A stretch of 64,000 bases of DNA from an uncultured Algibacter sp. (GTDB lineage: Bacteria > Bacteroidota > Bacteroidia > Flavobacteriales > Flavobacteriaceae), in assembly GCF_947487605.1 (NCBI RefSeq), contig NZ_CANKXK010000001.1:186001-250000 (forward strand), given 5' to 3'. Below the pieces are notes generated by a model that saw only the letters and a list, made by a program, of their open reading frames with translations, ran no database searches and had not been told where the DNA came from. Numbering within the stretch: position 1 is the stretch's first letter; the number at the start of each line of letters is the position of its first letter. Made by a program: the position numbers and the translations under genes. This document shows, one piece after another, positions 20,890 to 27,782 of this stretch.

Positions 20890-20919
20890 TGTGTACTCTA
20901 TTTATTCTATATATATTTG
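20890..20919 (+). promoter_or_regulatory. Promoter of the gatC-gatA-gatB/aspS operon
   Basis: TATATTTG at 20912-20919 fits the Bacteroidota -7 element TAnnTTTG exactly. TGTG at 20890-20893, 18 nt upstream, is a weak match to the -33 TTTG. Transcription would begin around 20925, about 13 nt before the leader-peptide ATG, so the leader ORF is the first thing translated. Confidence 0.65.
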
Positions 20920-20937
20920 AAGGCGTTTAAAATAACA

Positions 20938-20985
20938 ATGAGAAATAATAACAATAATAATAATTTCAATAATCCTAATTTTTAG
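20938..20985 (+). CDS. Asn-rich leader peptide (MRNNNNNNNFNNPNF)
   Basis: A 15-codon ORF with ATG at 20938-20940 and TAG at 20983-20985. Ten of its codons are Asn (nine AAT, one AAC), including seven in a row. It lies between an exact TAnnTTTG promoter box and a strong terminator, 105 nt before gatC. Leader peptides rich in the regulated amino acid are the sensing element of ribosome-mediated attenuators (known for trp, his, leu, ilv, thr and pheST in Proteobacteria); here the residue is Asn and the genes downstream make Asn-tRNA(Asn). The peptide itself is not expected to have a function. Confidence 0.82.
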   Translation: MRNNNNNNNFNNPNF

Positions 20986-21015
20986 GGTTCGGAAGGTTAT
21001 TGTTTAAAAATATAT

Positions 21016-21046
21016 AAAGCCTTCCGATATCGGAAGGCTTTTTTTT
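21016..21046 (+). terminator. Attenuator terminator before gatC
   Basis: Perfect 11-bp stem AAAGCCTTCCG/CGGAAGGCTTT (21016-21026, 21031-21041) with loop ATAT, running into eight T (21039-21046). It lies 45 nt before the gatC start, inside the operon leader. Confidence 0.9.
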
Positions 21047-21090
21047 GAGATTGATTTAAAACAATCTCTATAATTTAAAATTGATAAAAG

Positions 21091-21357
21091 ATGAGTAAAA
21101 TTATGACCGTTGACGTATTGTCGAGCATTAAAGGCGCGCAGCCATCAGAGGCTGTAAACAAATTATTTGAGGTTATTAAAAAAGCCAATACCACAAATAA
21201 TAATGCTTTTAATAATCATAATAATGCAGTGTCTTTAAACAATTTAAGAGACGATGTGGTTATAGATAGTTCTGCCACAGAAAAACAAATCATTATCGAG
21301 AACTTCCCAAAAGAAAAAAACGGCTATTTAGTAGTTTCTAAAGTTATAGAAGAATAA
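21091..21357 (+). CDS. gatC: GatC-like subunit of Asp-tRNA(Asn) amidotransferase, with Asn-rich tract
   Basis: 88 residues. The C-terminal half, LRDDVVIDSSATEKQIIIENFPKEKNGYLVVSKVIEE in two adjoining parts (residues 52-70 and 71-88), matches the GatC pattern LREDxx...aP...dGyfxVPkVi. The N-terminal half is short and replaced from residue 33 to 51 by an Asn-rich run: 10 of 19 residues are Asn (NTTNNNAFNNHNN...). GatC normally wraps around GatA and stabilises the GatAB pair. Position directly before gatA (2 bp gap) supports the call. GatC is usually 95-100 residues, so this one is slightly short. An alternative Met at codon 5 (21103) exists. Confidence 0.75.
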   Translation: MSKIMTVDVLSSIKGAQPSEAVNKLFEVIKKANTTNNNAFNNHNNAVSLNNLRDDVVIDSSATEKQIIIENFPKEKNGYLVVSKVIEE

Positions 21358-21359
21358 TT

Positions 21360-22760
21360 ATGAGTTCGCAAATACATCACATTCATCAGCAATTGATGAA
21401 TAAAGACATCTCTTGTACCGCGTTGGTTCAAGAAAAATTAGACCTACTAAAACAGAATACTAACAACACCGTTAATACCCTACTAGATACTCTAGCCTTA
21501 GATTTAGCGGCCAAAGTAGATGCCAAAATTGCAAATGGCGAAACTATTGGTTTACTAGAAGGTATTCCGTTTGGTATTAAAGACGTGTATATGGTTCAAG
21601 GTACATACACTACGGCGAGTTCTGATTTGCTAAAAAACTACAAATCAGCATACACAGCAACAGCCATTCAAAAATTATTAGATGCTGGGGCTATACCTTT
21701 AGTAAAAGAAAATTGCGATAGTTTCGGTCATGGTTCGTCATCAGAAAACACCATTTTTGGGGCAGTTAAAAACGCTATTAACCCCGATTTAGTTGGTGGT
21801 GGTTCTAGTGGTGGTTCTGCAGTAAATGTCGCTAAAGATTATACGGTATTTTCTATTGGTGGCGATACAGGTGGTTCTGTGCGCCAACCAGCTGGTTATA
21901 ATAATGTGTATGGTTTAAAACCCACTTACGGGCGTATTTCGCGTTACGGATTAATGGCTTACGCCTCATCAACCGATTGTGTTGGCCCTATTGCAAAATC
22001 TATCGAAGATATTCGTATTGTCCTAAATATTATGAGTGGTAAAGACACAAAAGATCAAACCACTTATGCGTCTGCAGACATATCTCAAGAGGTTATTTCA
22101 TCTTCAGAAAATATTAAAACAGTCGGGTACTTTAAAAACTTTATAGAAACTGATGCTATTGATGCCGATATAAAATCTGATTTTTTAGCGACTATCGAAA
22201 AAATAAAAGCTAAAGGCATCGAAGTTAAAGCTTTAGATTTCTTTGAATCTGAAACTTTAGTATCAACATACTATACTCTGGCGATGGCAGAAACCGCCTC
22301 TAACCTTTCCAGATTAGATGGCACCAATTATGGTAATCGTATTGAAGGTGATAATTTAAAAGAAACCTATTCGGTAACACGTTCTGAGAATTTTTCAGAA
22401 GAATCAAAACGCAGAATTGTTGGTGGAAACCAAGTGTTATCTCAAGGATTTTCAGATGAAATCTATTTAAAAGGATTAAACCTAAGAGATAACATTTCTG
22501 AAAATTTTGAAAAAGATTTTGAAGAAGTTGATATCATCATATCTCCAGTTACACCAAGTACACCGCCTAAAATTGGCGACAGTTTAAAAGACCCGCATGC
22601 CATGTATTTATCTGATGCATATACCGTTGGTTTTAGCTTAGGGCAACTACCAACACTAACCGTACCACAAGGTACTGCAACAGGTTTACAAATTACGGCC
22701 GCAAAACATAATGACGAACTCGTTTTGAAGTTTGCTAACTTCTTAAAAGACACGATATAA
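21360..22760 (+). CDS. gatA: Glutamyl/aspartyl-tRNA amidotransferase subunit A (amidase)
   Basis: 466 residues of the amidase-signature family. The Ser-cisSer-Lys triad can be placed at K74 (GIPFGIKDVY), S149 (GGGSSGGSAVN) and S173 (GGDTGGSVRQPA). GatA hydrolyses glutamine and passes the ammonia through a channel to GatB, where Asp-tRNA(Asn) or Glu-tRNA(Gln) is amidated. The ending (SLGQLPTLTVPQGTATGLQI) keeps the family pattern. Its stop overlaps the start of the next gene by one base (TAATG), so the two are translationally coupled, and gatC lies 2 bp upstream. A local Asn cluster (QNTNNTVNT, 32-40) echoes the one in GatC. Confidence 0.95.
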   Translation: MSSQIHHIHQQLMNKDISCTALVQEKLDLLKQNTNNTVNTLLDTLALDLAAKVDAKIANGETIGLLEGIPFGIKDVYMVQGTYTTASSDLLKNYKSAYTATAIQKLLDAGAIPLVKENCDSFGHGSSSENTIFGAVKNAINPDLVGGGSSGGSAVNVAKDYTVFSIGGDTGGSVRQPAGYNNVYGLKPTYGRISRYGLMAYASSTDCVGPIAKSIEDIRIVLNIMSGKDTKDQTTYASADISQEVISSSENIKTVGYFKNFIETDAIDADIKSDFLATIEKIKAKGIEVKALDFFESETLVSTYYTLAMAETASNLSRLDGTNYGNRIEGDNLKETYSVTRSENFSEESKRRIVGGNQVLSQGFSDEIYLKGLNLRDNISENFEKDFEEVDIIISPVTPSTPPKIGDSLKDPHAMYLSDAYTVGFSLGQLPTLTVPQGTATGLQITAAKHNDELVLKFANFLKDTI

Positions 22761-25700
22761 TGGATTTAGAACAATTAAACGATTTGCTTAAAAAGCATGA
22801 ATTAGAGTTAGTAATAGGTCTAGAAACACACGTTCGGTTAAATACAAAAACCAAGTTATTTTGCTCTTGCGCTAATCAGGAAATAGAAACCCCTAATCAA
22901 AATATTTGTTCGGTTTGTACGGGACAAATGGGTGTTTTACCAGCCATTAATAAAGAAGCCATTAATAAAGCTATTTATTTTGGTAAGGCAGTAAAATCTA
23001 CTTTTGAAAACGATGTGATTTCTTGGGACAGAAAGCATTATGAATATCCTGACAATCCAAAGAACATCCAGATTACGCAGTTTCACAACCCTGTTATTCC
23101 AGATGGGCAAGTCTCTTGTTTTCGTAATGATGGATCGCAATTTACGGTAAACTTAACACAAGTACATATTGAAGAAGATGCAGCTAAATTAATGCATGAA
23201 AAGAAGGTGTCTTTAGTCGATTTTAATAAAGCTGGTGTCCCTCTTATTGAAATTGTTACCGAACCTTGTATTCGACATATTGAAGATGCTTCAACCTACG
23301 CACAATACATTCAGCGCATTGTTCAAAATTTAGGAATCTCTGAAGCTAACCTTGAAAAAGGAGAATTCAAATCGGATGTTTCGGTATCACTTCGCAAAAA
23401 ACACGATTACAATTTAAATCCACGTACCGAAATAAAAAACTTGAACTCGTTTAAGTTTATGGTTGAAGCTTTAAAAGAAGAAGTTGAAAAACAACTCAAC
23501 TATTTCTTAGAGCATAAAGAATTTAGACCAGACCAAACTACCGTATTATGGGATGCCGAATTGAAGCAAACCAAAACCATGCGTAAAAAGGAATTTGAAG
23601 CAGATTACCGTTTTATTTCGGAACCTGATTTACCTTTTGTAAGTATAAAAGATGTGGTAGAGTCTATTGATGTCGATTTAAGCACACTGCCTTTTGCAGT
23701 AGAATCCATTTTAATAAAAGGTGGTGTTTTACCGCAAGATGCAAAGTTTTTTACAGCAGATTCATTGCGCTCTGAAACCTTTGTTGCGATTAACAATGTG
23801 ATTAAAGACGCTTCGTTTGTTGCAAAAACATTAGTTAATAACATTGCTGCAGATGATTATGCAGACATTCATAGCATTGATCATTTAATTGAAATTTTTC
23901 AATTATTTAAAGACGAAAAAATCACATCGGTTTTAGTACAAAACGCTATAACATCTTATTTAAAAGATAGAAGTTTTGATTACAACCAATATTTTGAAGA
24001 CAATACCATTTCTGAATCTCAAATTGAAGATGCTATCGCAAAAGTCATTTCAGATAATGAAGCCATAGCAAACGACATACGCTCTGGAAACCAAGGAAAA
24101 GCTGGTATTCTTGTTGGAAAAGTTATTGGAATTATTGGAAAAGGGGCGTCTGGAAAAGTGATTCGCAAAAGTATTCTTGATGCACTTACTGGAGAGGACG
24201 GAAGCACGAAGTCAAAAGACGGAAGCGAAACTAATGTTAGGATAAACGCAGTCGAAGCCCAAACAAAAACCAAAAAAGACGAAGAAGTTCTACCTGAAAT
24301 CCCAATTATCATCAAAGACAGCTATCGAACTCATGTCATTTCTGATATTACGGATGATAGCATCAACAAAAATGTAACATTTTCTGGATGGGTGTCTAGC
24401 GTGCGCGACCATGGTGAGTTAATCTTTATTGATTTACGCGATTCGAGTACACAAGTATTTCAAGTGCGGTTAAGTAGAGAATCCTTTGACAATTTAGATG
24501 AGTTAGTAAAGCTTAAACCCGAAACTGTTATTAGCGTTTCTGGAACGATTGTGCAACGTAAAGAAGATGATTACAACACCGCATTAAGAACGGGTAAAAT
24601 TGAATTAGAAGCTAAAGATTTAGAAATTTTAAACCTTTCTAAAACCTTACCTTTTGAAATCAAACGCGCGACTAAAACTAATGAAAATGTTCGTTTTCAA
24701 TATAAATATTTAGACCATAGGAATAATGATGTGCGCCGTGTGATAGTTAACCGCCATAAGGTTATCAAACTTATGCGTGATATTTTAGACGAACAAGATT
24801 TCTTGGAAATTGAAACGCCTATTTTAAGTGCAGGAACCGATGAAGGCGCTCGCGAGTTTATTGTACCAACACGTAAACAAGCAGGATCGTTTTATACCTT
24901 ACCACAAGCACCTCAGCAATTCAAGCAAATGTTAATGGTAAGCGGTTACGAAAAGTATTTCCAAATCGCTCGTTGTTTTAGAGATGAAGATTCTCGTGGC
25001 GATCGTCAACCAGAGTTCACACAGTTGGATATTGAAATGGCGTATGCCAGCATGCAACAAATCATTGATTTGAATACGCAAATGTTTAACAGTATAGTTG
25101 AAAACATCTATGGTAAAAAATGGATTTTACGTCCGTTTGAAGTCTTGACTTACAAACAAGCCATGGACGATTATGGTTGTGATAGACCAGACTTACGCTT
25201 TGGTTTAAAACTACAAGATATTACTGAAATTGTAAAAGACACCACTTTCCAAGTATTTAGTAAACCTATTGACGAGGGCGGTATTGTAAAATGCATTAAA
25301 GTTTCTGCTGAAGAACAAGGTAGTAAGCGTTTATCAAAAGGGCAAATAGAAAAACTAACAGCATTGGCACAAAGTCATGGTCTTGGAGGTTTAGCATACA
25401 TTATTGTTAATGAAAACGATTTACAATCGCCAATTATTAAATTTTTAGGCGAAGATATTGCTGCAGGTATCATTAAAACAACAAATGCGCAAGTTGGCGA
25501 TATTGTGTTCTTTTCTGCAGCAGATTATGCAACAGCTAATAAAGCTTTAGATGCGGTTCGTCAAGAGCTTGGTAATATGTTACGCTTAATCAACCCTAAA
25601 GAATTAAGACCAGCTTGGGTGATTGATTTTCCGATGTTTGAAAAAACAGACGAAGGCCGTTGGACGTTTACGCACAATCCTTTCTCTATGCCTGCTATTT

Positions 25701-26104
25701 ATGATATTGACAAACACATGAATGGAAACGAAGAGGAAATTGGAAGCATCATTGCACAACAATACGACCTTATCTTAAACGGTTACGAAATTGGTGGTGG
25801 TTCTGTGCGTGCCCACAAACCTGAAATTTTGGAAGCTACTTATAAAAACATGGGCTATAACAAAGAAGAAATGATGAAGAGTGTTGGCACCATGTACAAG
25901 GCCTTCCATTATGGCGCACCTCCACACGGTGGTATTGCCTGGGGTGTAGATCGATTAATGATGATTTTAGAGAAAAAAGCATCTATTAGAGAAGTAATGG
26001 CATTCCCAAAAACTGGAACTAGTGAAGATTTACTCTTTGGAGCCCCTTCTCAGTTATCTGATAAAAAAGTGGAGGAGATGAATGTAACGGTGATACGTAA
26101 GTAA
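22760..26104 (+). CDS. gatB/aspS: In-frame fusion of GatB (amidotransferase subunit B) and aspartyl-tRNA synthetase
   Basis: 1114 residues in one uninterrupted frame. Residues 1-473 are a complete GatB: GLETHVRLNTKTKLF, zinc-type Cys at 35, 37, 50 and 53, and the C-terminal YqeY-like domain ending in GKASGK-type sequence (GKGASGKVIRKSILDAL). A charged linker (about 474-520) leads to a complete bacterial-type AspRS, 521-1114: OB-fold GWVSSVRDHGELIFIDLRD, class II motif 1 (EIETPILSAGTDEGAREF), motif 2 (FRDEDSRGDRQPEFTQLD, about 737-755), an inserted GAD domain (about 835-945) and motif 3 (GGIAWGVDRLMMIL, about 1057). His551, at position 31 of the AspRS part, matches the His of non-discriminating AspRS. 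The protein would both charge tRNA(Asn) with Asp and amidate it with GatC and GatA. Confidence 0.93.
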   Translation: MDLEQLNDLLKKHELELVIGLETHVRLNTKTKLFCSCANQEIETPNQNICSVCTGQMGVLPAINKEAINKAIYFGKAVKSTFENDVISWDRKHYEYPDNPKNIQITQFHNPVIPDGQVSCFRNDGSQFTVNLTQVHIEEDAAKLMHEKKVSLVDFNKAGVPLIEIVTEPCIRHIEDASTYAQYIQRIVQNLGISEANLEKGEFKSDVSVSLRKKHDYNLNPRTEIKNLNSFKFMVEALKEEVEKQLNYFLEHKEFRPDQTTVLWDAELKQTKTMRKKEFEADYRFISEPDLPFVSIKDVVESIDVDLSTLPFAVESILIKGGVLPQDAKFFTADSLRSETFVAINNVIKDASFVAKTLVNNIAADDYADIHSIDHLIEIFQLFKDEKITSVLVQNAITSYLKDRSFDYNQYFEDNTISESQIEDAIAKVISDNEAIANDIRSGNQGKAGILVGKVIGIIGKGASGKVIRKSILDALTGEDGSTKSKDGSETNVRINAVEAQTKTKKDEEVLPEIPIIIKDSYRTHVISDITDDSINKNVTFSGWVSSVRDHGELIFIDLRDSSTQVFQVRLSRESFDNLDELVKLKPETVISVSGTIVQRKEDDYNTALRTGKIELEAKDLEILNLSKTLPFEIKRATKTNENVRFQYKYLDHRNNDVRRVIVNRHKVIKLMRDILDEQDFLEIETPILSAGTDEGAREFIVPTRKQAGSFYTLPQAPQQFKQMLMVSGYEKYFQIARCFRDEDSRGDRQPEFTQLDIEMAYASMQQIIDLNTQMFNSIVENIYGKKWILRPFEVLTYKQAMDDYGCDRPDLRFGLKLQDITEIVKDTTFQVFSKPIDEGGIVKCIKVSAEEQGSKRLSKGQIEKLTALAQSHGLGGLAYIIVNENDLQSPIIKFLGEDIAAGIIKTTNAQVGDIVFFSAADYATANKALDAVRQELGNMLRLINPKELRPAWVIDFPMFEKTDEGRWTFTHNPFSMPAIYDIDKHMNGNEEEIGSIIAQQYDLILNGYEIGGGSVRAHKPEILEATYKNMGYNKEEMMKSVGTMYKAFHYGAPPHGGIAWGVDRLMMILEKKASIREVMAFPKTGTSEDLLFGAPSQLSDKKVEEMNVTVIRK

Positions 26105-26123
26105 ACTCTATACTTAGATTATT

Positions 26124-26190
26124 TAAAAGAGACTGTCTGAAAAGTAAGTTCGATGTCATATTGAGCTTACTTTTCAGACAGTCTCTTTTA
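26124..26190. repeat. Palindromic intergenic element, copy B (short perfect hairpin)
   Basis: A perfect 25-bp inverted repeat (26124-26148 and 26166-26190, with core GACTGTCTGAAAAGTAAG) around a 17-nt loop. It has the left end of copy C, but its right arm is an exact mirror of its own left arm instead of the diverged right end of copies A and C, and the 70-bp middle is absent. It follows the gatB/aspS stop by 20 bp and probably ends that operon; the T run after the 3' arm is short (CTCTTTTA). Confidence 0.88.
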
Positions 26191-26346
26191 CGTTAAGGAT
26201 TATAGTAGATTAATGGTATGAAGATTACCAAGTTATGAATTTAAAAGGCATAGACTGTAAACTTTAACATTACTAAACGACTTTTATAAAAACTTTAAGA
26301 CAATTTCACTTTAACTTTAAGCAATTCTAAAAATTAATAAGACATT

Positions 26347-26889
26347 ATGAAAAAATCAACACTATTTACTACAATCGCCTTCGCATTTATTATGCTATTA
26401 AGTACGAATGTAGATGCTCAAAAATTCAGAGGATTAGACAAAAGCCCTATGGATGCTGCGTCTTTCCCTGCTAGTTACAAAGTTTCAGATAAACTTATAA
26501 AAGTAGTTTATAGTAGACCTCAACTAAAAGGAAGAGAACTTAGTTCCTTGGCTCAAAATGGAAAAGTATGGCGTACAGGTGCTAATGAAGCAGCTACGAT
26601 TACACTTTATAAAGACATGAAAATTGGAGAAAAAGCAGTTAAGGCTGGTACTTATGGGTTATTCACTATTCCAGGTGACAACGAATGGACTATTATTTTA
26701 AATACCGATGCTAACATTTGGGGATCCTATGCTTACAGCGAGGCAAACGATGTGGTTCGTGTTAAAGCTGCTACTTCAAAAGGTGAATTGCTTGAAGCAT
26801 TTTCTATAGCTTTTGAAGAGGTAGACGGTGGAGCTCATATGCATTTAGGCTGGGGAACTACACGTGTAGCAGTCCCTTTTAGCAAATAA
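26347..26889 (+). CDS. DUF2911 family secreted protein
   Basis: 180 residues with a signal peptide (ending STNVDAQ). The body has the DUF2911 pattern: VVYSRPQLKGRELSSLAQNGKVWRTGANEAATI (in two pieces, about 58-90), then LYKDMKIGEKAVKAGTYGLFTIPG and EWTIILNTD. The family is common in Bacteroidota and predicted to be an all-beta exported protein of unknown role. A paralogue lies at 46930-47484 with the same WRTGANEA core. The gene is flanked by repeat copies B and C, so it is probably transcribed alone. Confidence 0.88.
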   Translation: MKKSTLFTTIAFAFIMLLSTNVDAQKFRGLDKSPMDAASFPASYKVSDKLIKVVYSRPQLKGRELSSLAQNGKVWRTGANEAATITLYKDMKIGEKAVKAGTYGLFTIPGDNEWTIILNTDANIWGSYAYSEANDVVRVKAATSKGELLEAFSIAFEEVDGGAHMHLGWGTTRVAVPFSK

Positions 26890-26910
26890 ATTAAATATAT
26901 CTATTGAAAC

Positions 26911-27050
26911 AAAAGAAGCTGTCTGAATAGTAAGTTCAATGTCATATTGAGCTTGTCGAAATATTTTTAACTACTGATAATCAATATCGGTTTCGACAGG
27001 ATTAACCTGGCAATTCAAATTATAAAAACTTTTCAGATAGCCTCTTTTTT
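26911..27050 (+). repeat. Palindromic intergenic element, copy C (long form)
   Basis: About 140 bp, from AAAAGAAGCTGTCTGAATAG to the AGATAGCCTCTTTTTT end; matches the reverse complement of copy A over its length (shared pieces include CATATTGAGCTTGTCGAAA and GATAATCAATATCGGTTTCG). It fills the gap between the convergent DUF2911 and queE genes and touches the queE stop codon. T runs at one end and A runs at the other fit a role as a bidirectional terminator. Confidence 0.85.
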
Positions 27051-27679
27051 TATGGTATATTCAAATACTTATGCGTTTGCAAAGACACTTTCCACTTTGG
27101 GTTTGACATAACATAATCCACAATCTCAGGAACAACTTTGTCTCTTTTACTCCATTCAGGCTGTAAATATAGAATGCAATCTTTATTAACTTTAGTGGCT
27201 TGTTCTTCTGCAAAACGAAAATCGTCTTTATTGTAAATTATCATTTTAAGTTCATCTGCCTTTTCATAAACTTCTTGAGTAGGTAATTTTAGCTTCTTTG
27301 GCGATAGACAAATCCAATCCCAAACACCTGTTAATTTATAAGCACCAGACGTTTCAATATGAACTTGCATGCCTTCTGCTTTTAATTGTGTTGTTAATAC
27401 AGTCATGTCCCATGTTAATGGCTCTCCACCCGTTACAACAATAGTATCGCTATACTTTTTGGCATTTTCTACAATTTTAGATGTTTCGGTTGGAGGATGT
27501 ATATTGGCATTCCAGCTTTCCTTCACATCACACCAATGACATCCAACATCACAACCACCTATTCTAACAAAATAAGCCGCAGTTCCTTTGTGGTATCCTT
27601 CTCCTTGAATGGTATAAAACTCTTCCATTAAAGGTAACATCTGACCTTTATTAACTAATAATTGTAGTTCTTTTTTCAT
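27050..27679 (-). CDS. queE: 7-carboxy-7-deazaguanine synthase (radical SAM)
   Basis: 209 residues from ATG at 27679. The radical-SAM cluster motif is GGCDVGCHWCD with Cys at 43, 47 and 50, i.e. CxxxCxxC. MLPLMEEFYTIQGEGYHKGTAAYF before it is the QueE hallmark, and VVTGGEPL supplies the SAM-binding GGE. QueE converts 6-carboxytetrahydropterin to CDG on the way to queuosine. A longer in-frame reading up to 27748 is rejected because a good promoter (27686-27718) lies inside it. The mRNA would then be almost leaderless. No other queuosine gene is in the window. Confidence 0.93.
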   Translation of the reverse strand: MKKELQLLVNKGQMLPLMEEFYTIQGEGYHKGTAAYFVRIGGCDVGCHWCDVKESWNANIHPPTETSKIVENAKKYSDTIVVTGGEPLTWDMTVLTTQLKAEGMQVHIETSGAYKLTGVWDWICLSPKKLKLPTQEVYEKADELKMIIYNKDDFRFAEEQATKVNKDCILYLQPEWSKRDKVVPEIVDYVMSNPKWKVSLQTHKYLNIP

Positions 27680-27685
27680 CGTGCG

Positions 27686-27718
27686 CAAAGATAGAGCATT
27701 GTAATCAAATTGTTCAAA
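27686..27718 (-). promoter_or_regulatory. Promoter of queE
   Basis: On the minus strand TTTG (complement of 27715-27718) is followed after 21 nt by TATCTTTG (complement of 27686-27693), a full match to the Bacteroidota TTTG/TAnnTTTG promoter. The box ends 7 nt before the queE ATG, which decides the start. Confidence 0.6.
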
Positions 27719-27782
27719 GTTTTGCATATCTTGTTCATTTCTATTCACACAGAATAGTTATTTTTATCAAAATTTAGTTCTT

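Larger units (their letters stand above)
20938..21046 (+). promoter_or_regulatory. Transcription attenuator sensing Asn-tRNA (leader ORF, antiterminator, terminator)
   Basis: Segment 2, TCGGAAGG (20989-20996), starts 3 nt after the leader stop. Segment 3, CCTTCCGA (21020-21027), is its perfect 8-nt complement and is also the 5' arm of the terminator, whose 3' arm (segment 4) repeats CGGAAGG at 21031-21037. A ribosome ending at the leader stop would cover segment 2 and let 3:4 form, stopping transcription; a ribosome stalled at the Asn codons for lack of Asn-tRNA leaves segment 2 free to pair with 3 and prevents termination. A weak stem CCTAA/TTAGG (20974-20978, 20982-20986) may be the pause hairpin. 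The pairings are seen directly; regulation is inferred. Confidence 0.8.

Noticed and set aside
20938-21046. The gat leader as a T-box or amino-acid riboswitch
   Set aside because: No T-box sequence or specifier loop was found, T-boxes are not typical of Bacteroidota, and the Asn-rich ORF with alternative pairing explains the structure better.
24179-24319. Frameshift or missed stop between gatB and aspS, making the fusion an artefact
   Set aside because: The frame is continuous through the linker with plausible codons and no internal stop, and both parts are of full length in the same frame. A one-base sequencing error would more likely break than create the fusion; raw reads could confirm.
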